64,000 nucleotides of DNA, from positions 34,684,147 through 34,748,146 of the forward strand of contig NC_061797.1 of the NCBI RefSeq assembly GCF_021462225.1, read 5' to 3'. The position numbers were made by a program, and so were the translations under genes. Below the pieces are notes generated by a model, which was not told the DNA's origin, ran no database searches, and saw only the letters and a list, made by a program, of their open reading frames with translations. This stretch comes from Girardinichthys multiradiatus (lineage: Eukaryota; Chordata; Actinopteri; Cyprinodontiformes; Goodeidae). This document shows, in pieces, positions 53,900 through 64,000 of the stretch. The number at the start of each line of letters is the position of its first letter. Within the stretch, counting starts at the first letter, position 1.

Positions 53900-54190
53900 A
53901 GAACTTTAACTGGAACGATGTGTTTTGGTCAGATAAGACAAAGATTGAGGTGTTTGGTAGAAACATTCCAAGTAGATCTCGAGTTTAACAAAGAATCAAT
54001 ATGTGGAAAAACAGCTGCACAGCTGGATACCTCTTCTCCCATCGGGGGCACTGAGGGGTTGTTTTTCCAAAGGTCCTGGGACCCTTGTTATGCAGGTCAT
54101 GAACAGAAGATTTTAAGTGAAACTCTGGTGGATGCTACAACTAAGCTGAAAGTGGGTCTTCATTGGGTCTTTCAGTAGGGTAATGATGGA
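53900..54190 (+). mobile_element. Decayed Tc1-type transposase core remnant
   Basis: The translation of 53905-53955 gives DVFWSDKTKIEVFGRN across the reading, corresponding to the first catalytic Asp motif WSDETK.E.FG of Tc1 transposases. Downstream blocks are scrambled by indels. No ends were found. Confidence 0.55.
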
Positions 54191-54879
54191 CCAGTAGTGG
54201 CTGTCTTCTCAGCCTCTAGTTGGTTGTTGCAGATGGGTGCTCAAACTGAGTCTAGTTCTGTTAGAGATTTCTTACCTTTAGAATTAAGTGGTTTCTTTCC
54301 ACTGTTGCCATATGCTTGCTTAGGATGAGGGATCCCTCCAAAGATAGATGATGTTTTACCAGTTTGCATTAAAAACTGAATTTGACTGCATTATTATGCT
54401 ACATTTGGAATTGGCTCTATGTAATCTGTCAACATGATGGCATTGTGATGGATTGATATTACAAATGCCCATTAAACACAAGCTCATGTAGAAAAAACAC
54501 CACTGTAAGAAGCAGTGTACAGAAAACACACTACTCCAAGCTGACTCCGGGAAGGTTTCTGTTTTAGTATTATTTGGCACCCTCACGAGTCCACCATGCC
54601 CCTGCAAAATCTTTGCTTATGTGTGTTGCTTTCCCATGCTCCTTATTTTTACCTAAATGTGGATTTCATTTCTTCATTTCTTCTCCTTTTCATAGATTTT
54701 TAGATTTACCAGTGACAGGAAAATAATACTAGTTTCTTAAAAATTTGAACAAAAGCTGTTTTTACACCAGTGACTTATCTTCCTTAGTTAGAACTCAGTG
54801 ATTACTTAGTTAAATTTCAATGGATGCAAATGACTGCTTTTATTGGACTACAACTGCATTTATACCAACGAACCCAAGG
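54191..54879. other. No gene recognised
   Basis: No supported feature; may include the rest of the decayed Tc1. Confidence 0.35.
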
Positions 54880-55192
54880 ATCATTCTCTCTTAGCACAAG
54901 ATGCTTTCCCCTACATAGAGGACTTAATGATATAATGACCTCTTTAGAAAGATTGGTTTAGAACCAGCTCTTACCAGTAAAACCCAAAGGATTATTAGTG
55001 TTATCTGTATCATTGTAATGTTGGCCAGAGATTTTTAGATTACTCAGAAGGATTAATAGATTTTTAGATTTCTTAGAAGGATTGTGGTATCATTTGATTT
55101 GTTTTTCTGTTTGTATCTGTGTTTATTTTGTTTGTGATTGTATTGTAATTGTATGTACAGCGCTTTGAGTGTCTCGTTACTGAAAAGCACTA

Positions 55193-56800
55193 CAGGTCCT
55201 TCTCAAAATATTAGCATATTGTGATAAAGTTCATTATTTTCCATAATGTCATGATGAAAATTTTACATTCATATATTTTAGATTCATTGCACACAAACTG
55301 AAATATTTCAGGTCTTTTATTGTCTTAATACGGATGATTGTGGCATACAGCTCATGAAAACCCAAAATTCCTATCTCACAAAATTAGCATATTTCATCCG
55401 ACCAATAAAAGAAAAGTGTTTTTAATACAAAAAACGTCAACCTTCAAATAATCATGTACAGTTATGCACTCAGTACTTGGTCAGGAATCCTTTGGCAGAA
55501 ATGACTGCTTCAATGTGGCGTGGCATGGAGGCAATCAGCCTGTGGCACTGCTGAGGTCTTATGGAGGCCCAGGATGCTTCGATAGCGGCCTTTAGCTCAT
55601 CCAGAGTGTTGGGTCTTGAGTCTCTCAACGTTCTCTTCACAATATCCCACAGATTCTCTATGGGGTTCAGGTCAGGAGAGTTGGCAGGCCAATTGAGCAC
55701 AGTGATACCATGGTCAGTAAATCATTTACCAGTGGTTTTGGCACTGTGAGCAGGTGCCAGGTCACGCTGAAAAATGAAATCTTCATCTCCATAAAGCTTT
55801 TCAGCAGATGGAAGCATGAAGTGCTCCAAAATCTCCTGATAGCTAGCTGCATTGACCCTGCCCTTGATAAAACACAGTGGACCAACACCAGCAGCTGACA
55901 CGGCACCCCAGACCATCACTGACTGTGGGTTCTTGACACTGGACTTCTGGCATTTTGGCATTTCCTTCTCCCCAGTCTTCCTCCAGACTCTGGCACCTTG
56001 ATTTCCGAATGACATGCAAAATTTGCTTTCATCCGAAAAAAGTACTTTGGACCACTGAGCAACAGTCCGGTGCTGCTTCTCTGTAGCCCAGGTCAGGCGC
56101 TTCTGCCGCTGTTTCTGGTTCAAAAGTGGCTTGACCTGGGGAATGAGGCACCTGTAGCCCATTTCCTGCACACGCCTGTGCACGGTGGCTCTGGATGTTT
56201 CTACTCCAGACTCAGTCCACTGCTTCCGCAGGTCCCCCAAGGTCTGGAATCGGCCCTTCTCCACAATCTTCCTCAGGGTCCGGTCACCTCTTCTCGTTGT
56301 GCAGCGTTTTCTGCCACACTTTTTCCTTCCCACAGACTTCCCACTGAGGTGCCTTGATACAGCACTCTGGGAACAGCCTATTCATTCAGAAATTTCTTTC
56401 TGTCTTACCCTCTTGCTTGAGGGTGTCAATAGTGGCCTTCTGGACAGCAGTCAGGTCGGCAGTCTTACCCATGATTGGGGTTTTGAGTGATGAACCAGGC
56501 TGGGAGTTTTAAAGGCCTCAGGAATCTTTTGCAGGTGTTTAGAGTTAACTCGTTGATTCAGATGATTAGGTTCATAGCTCGTTTAGAGACCCTTTTAATG
56601 ATATGCTAATTTTGTGAGATAGGAATTTTGGGTTTTCATGAGCTGTATGCCAAAATCATCCGTATTAAGACAATAAAAGACCTGAAATATTTCAGTTAGT
56701 GTGCAATGAATCTAAAATATATGAATGTTAAATTTTCATTATGACATTATGGAAAATAATGAACTTTATCACAATATGCTAATATTTTGAGAAGGACCTG
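55193..56800 (-). mobile_element. Second copy of Tc1 element B, reverse orientation, inactivated
   Basis: TA-flanked (55191-55192, 56801-56802), 1608 bp, with the same ~200-bp terminal inverted repeats and end sequence CAGGTCCTTCTC as 42030-43639. The two copies are nearly identical, so both insertions are recent. Confidence 0.95.
55470..56472 (-). pseudogene. Tc1 transposase B copy 2, inactivated by a 2-bp deletion and a nonsense change
   Basis: From the ATG at 56472-56470 the frame matches copy 1 for about 23 codons. A 2-bp deletion in the GGTAAGACA(CA)GAAAG stretch (about 56398-56402) shifts it. The original frame stays readable from 56333 with W136, S153, Y182, L220, K231 and H237 changed to R, C, N, M, E and R. 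Trp251 is a stop (TGG to TGA, about 55722-55724). The remaining C-terminus (55700-55470) keeps the NSPDLNPIENLW motif. Both defects make it nonfunctional. Confidence 0.9.
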
Positions 56801-56840
56801 TATATAAATAACCTTGCCTTGCCTTGCCTTGCCTTGCCTT

Positions 56841-57289
56841 ATTTGGTTTTCCTGGAACATTTTACGATGGTTTACTTACTAACTCACTGGAAAATTTTCC
56901 TGCACTCTTGGAAATCTGTTAGTATCTGATTTCACAGAATTGATATGCAGGGTTCCTCAAGGTTCCATTTCAGGGCCTCTCCTGTTCATTATATTTATGG
57001 TTCCTTTAGGACAAATAATCAAATGGTTTAAGTTCATTTATCATCAAATCCTTATCAATGCCCCACAATATAAAGGTATACTTCATACAGAATCTAAAGT
57101 TAGCAAAAAGGTTAAGGTAATTTGTGAATTATTTCTTTGTTTTAACAATGTTTCTTGTCAACAAAAAATCTTACATAATTGGGAAGTCTTTTTATTTATC
57201 TTTAAATGGTGCCACATTTAGAAAATGCATTTTCTGTTGAGCAACAGAGTTGAATATGTGGGTTACCCAAATACTCTGCTAGTGCCAAA
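56841..57289. other. No gene clearly recognised; possible LINE scrap
   Basis: The frame from 56940 opens with ICRVPQGSISGPLLFIIFMV, which strongly resembles the reverse-transcriptase block GVPQGSILGPLLF of LINEs. Only about 20 codons match before the similarity ends. Confidence 0.45.
56940..57005 (+). pseudogene. Reverse-transcriptase scrap (VPQGSISGPLLF block)
   Basis: This is the conserved motif preceding the catalytic FADD box in L2/CR1/Rex-type LINE reverse transcriptases. Nothing recognisable precedes it or continues to the FADD box, so it is a short remnant. Confidence 0.6.
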
Positions 57290-57418
57290 GAATGTTTGCC
57301 TTGGGCTCCCTCCGGAGGAGCTGGAAGAGGTGTCTGGGGAGAAGGACATCTGGGCGTCTCTGCTGAGTCTGCTGCCCCCACGACCCGGTCCCGGATAAAG
57401 CGGAAAACGACGAGTGAA
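57290..57418 (+). mobile_element. 3'-end fragment of the LINE family at 1930-4200
   Basis: CTCCGGAGGAGCTGGAAGAG through GGTCCCGGATAAAGCGGAAA and ACGACGAG matches 4085-4185 closely, including the codons for PPEELEEV and the stop. The copy is extremely 5'-truncated (about 130 bp). Confidence 0.9.
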
Positions 57419-60400
57419 ATGGTAGAGAGCAACATGTCCCTCACCAAAAAAAACAAGGCCTGTCATTATCAACGGTAATCTCAGTGCAGAGATATTAAAG
57501 TGAGTGGAATGGTGACAAGCAATAGAAGGAGCTACCAGACCTTTGTAGTTGTGTGCAGCTCTACTATGCACTATGAAGGTACTGGTTTGTTAAACAAATA
57601 AACCTTTAAATTGCCAGCAATCTTGCTTCTCCAAAGGTAAATCATCCAATTCACCAAACAAAACAAGAGTGATTAGCAGAATGAGCTGTTTGGCTTTGGC
57701 AGAGAGGATTTTGCTAATTTTATATGGATGCAGCCCACATACTAAACTCTGCTGCTCAATCCTCAAATGTATGTTCCTTACAAATGTGGGACTATTTAAC
57801 GAGGAAAAAAAAAAACAGGCTTTCCACCAATGTAACAAGAATTGCCAAGCATTGTTACAACAAAAAAAAAAAAATTACTAATCATAAATTTCCTTAGTTT
57901 TTGTGCTAAAATTTGATAATTCGACTTATTTTGTTTGTGTGCTTTTTCTGTGTTTAATGAACGCTATACTGTATGTTGTTTCTGACACACTAGTCCAAAT
58001 TCAAAACCCTAAATAAAGAAATTTAAAGACAAAGTCTGCTGGTGGTAAAAAAAAGCCACAGTGTTGCTCGAAAACTCATCATCAACTGATTGGGAAAAAT
58101 ACCTCTGTTTTTTGAATGGGTGCCTTAGATTCCTCAAAAATACAATTGAAACATCAGAGATGTATACTTTGAATGCTTTCACATACAACTTTACTTCACA
58201 ATATGAATTTCTGTTTGGAGGTTCTGTTCATGTACTAAATGTGGACATTGGTCCGGTACGTAGGCAGTAACAATGAAATAGCTGCAGTTATGCAACAACT
58301 TTAAAGCATTCTTACTTACATGGAAGTGTATGATGAGTAATTGCAGACTGTGGGTATTTATAGATTTGTTATGAACTGCAGCAAAACATTTCATGGATTC
58401 ATTATTTATTTTTCAATTTTCTACACATGCTATGATTATATTGTTATTGTAAATAATCTTTAGACAGAGACAACACTATGTCAGTGCATTGGAAGTAAAA
58501 TACTATCATTTTTCTTTATTTCTGTTCATTTCAAACCTGTGCCTTCTCACAGCTGGATATCATTTCTCCCAGCTGAGTCACTGTCCTGCACTTGAGAAAA
58601 AACAGCTGGGGCATCTGCTTCTTCAGAGCACTGACAGCAGCTGCAGAAAGTATGGATTGTGTTCCCCAGTCACTTTCTCTTCCTTCTGCAGAGTAAACAT
58701 TTGTGACCACAGATGATAGATCCCTAACTTCAAGCTTTGAATACTCCTTCTGAAGGTTGGGTAGAAAATGTTGCTCACATACAGGCGAGAAATGCACCTG
58801 ATACAGAAGCTAGTCTGAACTGAACAGTTGTGTATGCCAGAGAAAGGGAGTATAGACTTTTTATAGGAGCTCAAAGAAGCTAAATATACTGAAGTCCATA
58901 ATGGGCTTTCTACTGAAAGGAATTGTGGGGGTGAGTGTTGTCATAATGAACTATTCACACAGTTGCATTTAGATAAAGGAATACATTAACTACAGCACTG
59001 CAAACACAAGTGTTATCTGTTAAATGTACAGTTTGCCTGAACATTTTTTATATTTGGTAAAAATGTAACAACCACAAACTTCAGTAAGTAAATGGTACAT
59101 AGTTTTACACAAACAAAAATCTGAAAAGATTTTTGTTTTGTTTGTCTGCATATGCATTCAGCCTCATCATTTAATAGCTTGTAGAAAGCAGGAGCTACCT
59201 GATTAATTGTTACAGAGACAGCTAAAGGCACTATTACAATAGTCTATCCTGATTAAAATAAACACATGCAGGACTTAATCTGGTGGACAGGAAACCCCTT
59301 TTATTCCTACAATGTTTTTAGGATGGTAGTTTACTAATTTAGTATTAGAGTTTATGTTGATGTTAAAATTTAGGTCTAAGTTTTTTTTATCCTCTTTGTT
59401 TTTTAGACTTTAGTTATTGCTTCCTAATCTTGTTAGGGTCCAAAAAGAATTATTTCCGTCTTTTCTGCATAAACTGGAAGAAAATTTCACCCATTCATGA
59501 ATTGATGTTATGGACACACAAAGCAACTGTAACAGATGTTGTCATCTGCATACATATGGTAAGAGCTGTTGTAGGGCACCAAAATCTGAGCTACTAGGAT
59601 ACAGACATCAAATAGTGGGCCAAAAATTGAGCTTTTAGCAGTGAAATAAAGTATCCCCAGTCTGCAAAGTAAATTCTCAACCAATTTAACACAGTGCCAG
59701 CCATTCCCACTAACCTTTCCTGGCTCTCAACCAGTATATCATAATTCGTTTTGTAAAATACAGCTCTGACATTCAGAAAAACCAAGACATAAATCGTGAT
59801 CCATCAAATAATCTCAATATTACACCCTTTAAACATAAAATTTGATTTCTTTGTACATTACTCTTTTCTGGAAGTGTTATTTTCCTTTCTGCCAACTTCT
59901 GTTTTTGTCTCCATTCTTTCACCCACACAAACATTTAATATGTATTTCAGTGAGTGTGTGAATAAGACAATGTCCAACTGACCCTAAGAATTTTCCTTAT
60001 ACAGCATTTTAGTGAGTTAAGTGCCAAAAAGCTCCTGAGTTGAGATATATTTGTTTCAATGTTAAGATTTGTAATGTTAAAGAACAACTTTATGTAATCT
60101 CTTTTTTTGTCTCAGTAGCTAATTACAAAATATAGGCGTTGACAGCGACAAATTCTCTGTCTTCAGCTTCATGAACACAGACTCTAAAATGACTGTAGGT
60201 CATGAATGATAAGACACCAGTAATCATCCGAGCACATTTTTCAGCCTTTCAGAGCCGCTACCATTTATGACCCTCCATTATTGCCAAGACATAATAAAGT
60301 CCTTTGGCAATACGCCCATTGGTTTCACTCAGATTACAGTCTGGGATGTCTTAGAAGTCCTTTTTCTCGTTGTTTCAAATGTGGATATGTTCCAACTGAG

Positions 60401-61131
60401 GCAGACATACAGATCACAGGACTGACACGTTGCAAAAGACAGATTACAAAAAGAGCGTAAAAACTTGGAACCGGAAAGAAAGACCTTTTTATTTAAATCC
60501 TCAAGAAATGTTTTTTTTTTCTCCACATGATGAGATAAATATTGGTTTTATTTAACTATTCAAAGTGTTCTTGTGTACAAAGAACAGTTGTGAAAGGATA
60601 TATTGAAGACCGAATACTAACTAACACCCTTCAGGCCCAAAGGATCTTGTTGATAAAGGTTGTATTAGAAAAAAGATGTCATAAAACCTACTCTTCATAA
60701 GTGAAATGTTTAAATGTCCCCCTTTTAATATTATAATGCACAAAGAAGGGTGTGACCAATAGCTTTGAGACTTTCAGCATCTAGCCACGCGCTTTTTTTT
60801 TTATTCTTCCTGAAATGTGAGTGCATACTGGTTTAAGCAAAGCACATGCATTGTTCATTCATTCTTTTTTTTGTCTTTTTCAAACATAGACATAAACTTT
60901 CGGAGCAGAACGAAGCTCCTGATTTGAGTTAAAATTGTCTTTAAAACAAAATGTTGTGGACTACCAACAGCAACAATCATCATACTGTTCAGAAGCAGAC
61001 ATGCAGAGCATGAAAACAAATTTTGCTGACAAAGTATAAATTTTGTGTTTTTTTTAAAAATTTTTTTATAGGAATACTCTGATCAAGATGTTTTTCTTTG
61101 TTCATATAAAGAAGTTTTTTTGTTTGATTTT
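57419..61131. other. No gene recognised
   Basis: About 3.7 kb of AT-rich sequence. About 58540-58800 is less AT-rich and carries an 88-codon minus-strand frame (LFFLKCRTVTQLGEMISSCE) that I do not recognise. A- and T-runs are common. Confidence 0.35.
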
Positions 61132-61487
61132 GGGGCTGCACGGTGGTGCAGCTGGCAGCACTGCTGCCTTGCAACAAGAGGTCCTGGGTTTAACTCCTGT
61201 CTGGGGATCTTTCTGCATAAATTTGTGTGTTCTCCCTGTGCCTGCATGGGTTCTCTCTGGGTACTCAGGCTTCCTCCCACAGTCCAAGAACATGACTGTT
61301 AGGTTCATTGATCTCTCTAAATTGCTCTTAGGTGTATGTGGTTGTTTGTCCTGTGTTATTTCTGTGTTGCCATGTGATGGAATGGCAACCTGTCCAGGGT
61401 GTACCCTACCTCTTACCCGTACACTGCTGGAGATAGGCACCAGCTCCCCCGTGACACGAAGAAGAGGGTATAGAAAGTGGATGGATT
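61132..61487 (+). mobile_element. tRNA-like SINE-type repeat copy
   Basis: GGGGCTGCACGGTGGTGCAG start, B-box-like GGGTTTAACTCC (about 61185-61196), body CTTCCTCCCACAGTCCAAGA and CCAGGGTGTACCCTACC, and tail AAGTGGATGGATT. Same family and orientation as 17797-18162; the tail differs (GGATGG against TGACTGAC). Confidence 0.75.
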
Positions 61488-62429
61488 TGTGTTTTTGTCT
61501 GGTACTTGACTTTTACTTTTTTATACTTTTTTAGTTACTTCTAAAGAATTCCCTCTTGGCATTCCCTCTAATTTTGTTGTGTTTTTGGCTGCATTTTCAT
61601 TATGTTTTCTGTGAGAAACACACAAAAACAAATTCAGAAGCATGCGCTCACAAAAGGTCTCTTCATTATTTGAAATATACAATGGTTGTCTGCTCTTGCA
61701 ATTTGTTTCATACACTTTCTTTCCCTCATTATGAAGGTCAGTAATTTGAAAGAAAGTAGAGTGAGCGAGGATGTGGGAGGTTAGGGTGAAGATGAGAGAG
61801 GGTTGCTGAGGATATGCTCTGCTCGTCTGTCAGGAAGCCCTGACAGCACAATGTGTCCGACCCTTCCCATCTTCTTCCCTGATTCCATTACCCAAGCAGT
61901 GATAAAATTTCCCAGTGACACCCAGCACCATAACATCTGCAATAGGCACAGACAGAGACATAAATTTAATGTGCTGCATGGTGTCTAATTGTTAATTGTT
62001 GTTATATCACATTACAGGCATTAGGTGGGGATGGTTTGCCGATGCCTGTGGCACACTGAGCTGAGTGAGGAGGAAGTGGGAAACAAATGTATTTATCCAT
62101 AATGATGTATGAAACTAGACTTTAGTGACTTTAGGTTTTGTTTCACATAACTTCTATATTTGTTGACTTTTGCTTGTGTACTTATAAATGAAAAAACACG
62201 ATGTAACAAATCATGGACCCCAATCCAAAATACAAACATAATTAAAAAAGCAGTCTCTCTAAATATCAGCAAAAATAATAAAAAAGGACCCAAGAAAATG
62301 TTTTTGAGCTTGGAGAAGGTTATGTACTCCTAAACCTTTCATGTAACATGTCTGATTTTAATTATCCCAAAGACTATGGGGTTTATATTCTGTATACTGA
62401 CAATCCCATTGAACTTTTTGGAAGTTGTG
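61488..62429. other. No gene recognised
   Basis: No exon, RNA gene or repeat was identified. Confidence 0.4.
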
Positions 62430-62950
62430 TACCCCCTTATATATGGCATAGAAACAACACAACTTTTTAGAAAAACATACCAACAGTCAACCATGGTTGT
62501 AGTAGTGTGATGGTCAAGGATGTTTACTTGCTTTCATTGACAAAACAATGAATTCTGGTCTCTAATAAAAAATATTCAGGAGAATGTGTCACCATCTGTT
62601 TGTGACCTTTAGCCCAAGCATACTTGGGTTATGCACAAGGACAGTGATCAAGAGCATCACAGTAAGTCCAAGTCTGACTGGTTCAAAAACATAACATAAT
62701 GAAGGTTTTGAAGTGGCTTAGTCAACGTCTAAACTTAAGTCTGATTGAAATGCTGTGGCATGACCTTAAACATGTCATTAATGCTCTAAAACCTTTTATT
62801 GTGGCTGAATTAAAACTAGTATTTCAAAATTCCTCCACAGTGATGCAAAAGACTTATTGCTGGTTATCTAGTCATTGCTAGTAATCACAGATGTTTATTA
62901 TTCTGATGTTACATTTTTCTGCACACTGTCTTCCTTGAAGGATGGTGATC
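62430..62950 (+). mobile_element. Decayed Tc1-type transposase C-terminal half
   Basis: The frame 62699-62881 reads VLKWLSQRLNLSLIEMLWHD, corresponding to the W.SQSPDLNPIEMLW motif with its catalytic Glu, then KHVINALKP. Upstream CAACCATGGTTGTAGTAGTG (62488) fits the GGSVMVWG region in broken frames. No terminal repeats were fixed. Confidence 0.65.
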
Positions 62951-64000
62951 TCCCACTAGTAATTAATACTTTTTGTATTTGTTTGATTTTAAATTGCTAG
63001 GAAACCCTTAGAACCTTTTGCAGTGATTATCTTATTTTATTATGCCTCATTCTTCGTGGTCCTGGTAATGAACAGTAACATTAGAAACTGTCTTAAGCCC
63101 TTGATTGATGCATTTATCGTAACTATTTGCAGTTAAATAGACAAACCATTATAATTATGGAAGGCTATTTGTTTACAGTTGTGAACAGGATTTGCTGTAA
63201 TTTAATCGGCTGTTTCATCTTAATACTAGTTAAATGTTGACCGTTTTACTGCCTGCAACATCAGTCCACAACCTGGGGGGCTCAGACTTATGCTTAACTG
63301 TTTATTTTTATTGAAAAAATAAGATGCACCATTTTTGTTACAGACCAGTAGTAAAAGAGAGGTTGAGATTGGATTTTGTAGCCATCTCCTGCACAGTTCT
63401 GTTTGAAAATGTAATAATTTTCCATAACTTGCCTTGATTGCCACACTAACTTCCAAATTTCTTGTTTGCAATACAATCCAAGAAAATGATTATCTGAAAT
63501 TACGGTATCTGTCTTCTTAGACCTATCTCATGCTTTCTGGTCATCTTTTTTTCATCTTAGGTATTCCAAAAACACATCATCTCATGAGAGGTCCCCAGAC
63601 TTCTGCATTCAGCCTTGTACAATAAATTATAAATCAGTTATCTAATTAATTTTTGTCTTTCATAATTTATGATAAGCATCCAACTGGAAACAGGTGGTTT
63701 AATCATGCAAGAAGCACTCATGATGCTGCTTGTTTAAACACTTGTGTTATAGGGTAATTAGCTCTGGTAAAATGGCAAGACATCAACAGCAGGGGTGAAT
63801 ATTTTAGTATTTTCTAAACATTGATTTATATTTAGAAGACAGCTCTGTCAATAAAGTTTTAATTGCAGTTATTTTGTAGGCTTACTTTAAAAAATTGTTT
63901 TAACCTTCCTCTTTTGTTGGATTAAGAAATCATTGCATTTGTAGGTGATGAAACAACATAAAACGTTTTACTGAAAGATCAATGCTGTTTATAGTAATTT
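62951..64000. other. No gene recognised
   Basis: AT-rich sequence to the end of the window without a supported feature. Confidence 0.4.

Larger units (their letters stand above)
54880..56840 (+). mobile_element. LINE-type 3' tail with (CCTTG)n end, split by a Tc1 copy
   Basis: The left part ends TACAGCGCTTTGAGTGTCTC then ACTGAAAAGCAC. After the Tc1 copy it resumes TATAAATAACCTTGCC with about five CCTTG units. GCGCTTTGAGTG...GCACTATATAAATAA is the usual 3' end of a fish LINE. The left limit is uncertain. Confidence 0.6.

Noticed and set aside
58531..58797. Possible exon on the minus strand (88 codons)
   Set aside because: No family recognised and no convincing splice sites; left as unassigned.
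61088..61534. 148-codon frame overlapping a SINE-like copy
   Set aside because: Most of it is the repeat itself; the other copies are not open in the same frame.
39056..64000. A second host gene such as btbd9 downstream of zfand3
   Set aside because: No exon with recognisable BTB or discoidin-type sequence was found on either strand; neighbours in mammals need not be kept here.

Overview
The window is nuclear DNA of a bony fish, probably a teleost. It is AT-rich, carries one recognisable vertebrate gene with canonical GT-AG introns, and is filled with DNA transposons (mostly Tc1/mariner), LINE fragments and tRNA-like SINE copies of types common in fish. There is no operon structure, CRISPR array or rRNA. 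I cannot name the species.

The one host gene is zfand3, encoding an A20/AN1-type zinc-finger protein. It lies on the + strand as six coding exons from 18613 to 37318. The exons join without a frame break into a 247-residue protein (human orthologue 227), with a CxC-type A20 finger in exons 1-2 and an AN1 finger split between exons 5 and 6. A CpG-bearing GC-rich stretch at about 18290-18700 is the likely promoter and first exon. Overlapping AATAAA signals at about 38894-38904 are a plausible 3' end. No other host coding exon could be supported. This includes 39-64 kb, where a neighbour such as btbd9 might be expected if the mammalian order were kept.

1-18 kb (upstream): a degraded Tc1 fragment, a broken LINE at 1930-4200, a 1.3-kb foldback (inverted repeat) at 7806-9102, a DD38E Tc1-type element at 10277-12632 split by a 791-bp LTR-like insertion, an L2/CR1-like LINE 3' end at 14222-14992, and a SINE-like copy at 17797-18162. 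18-38 kb (zfand3): intron 1 holds an internally deleted Tc1 (19605-20447) and a hAT-like element with an 8-bp target duplication (20474-22145). Intron 2 holds a DD36E Tc1 relic starting 24 nt after the exon-2 donor. Intron 5 holds a Tc1 relic starting 38 nt after the exon-5 donor, with a pogo-like element nested in it. 38-45 kb: three different Tc1 elements abut head to tail and share TA target sites (40465-44912). The middle one has an intact 334-codon transposase. 45-64 kb: a SINE-like copy split by a retroposon-like insertion carrying a frameshifted small membrane-protein reading frame (47334-48606), a second, inverted and inactivated copy of the intact Tc1 (55193-56800) inserted into a LINE 3' tail, and several decayed Tc1 remnants.

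I found no convincing undescribed gene system. The structures most worth a second look are the foldback with promoter-like arms, the three-transposon array, the retroposon-like insertion with a membrane-protein frame, and the two transposons sitting directly behind zfand3 splice donors. All family assignments come from reading motifs, not from searches.
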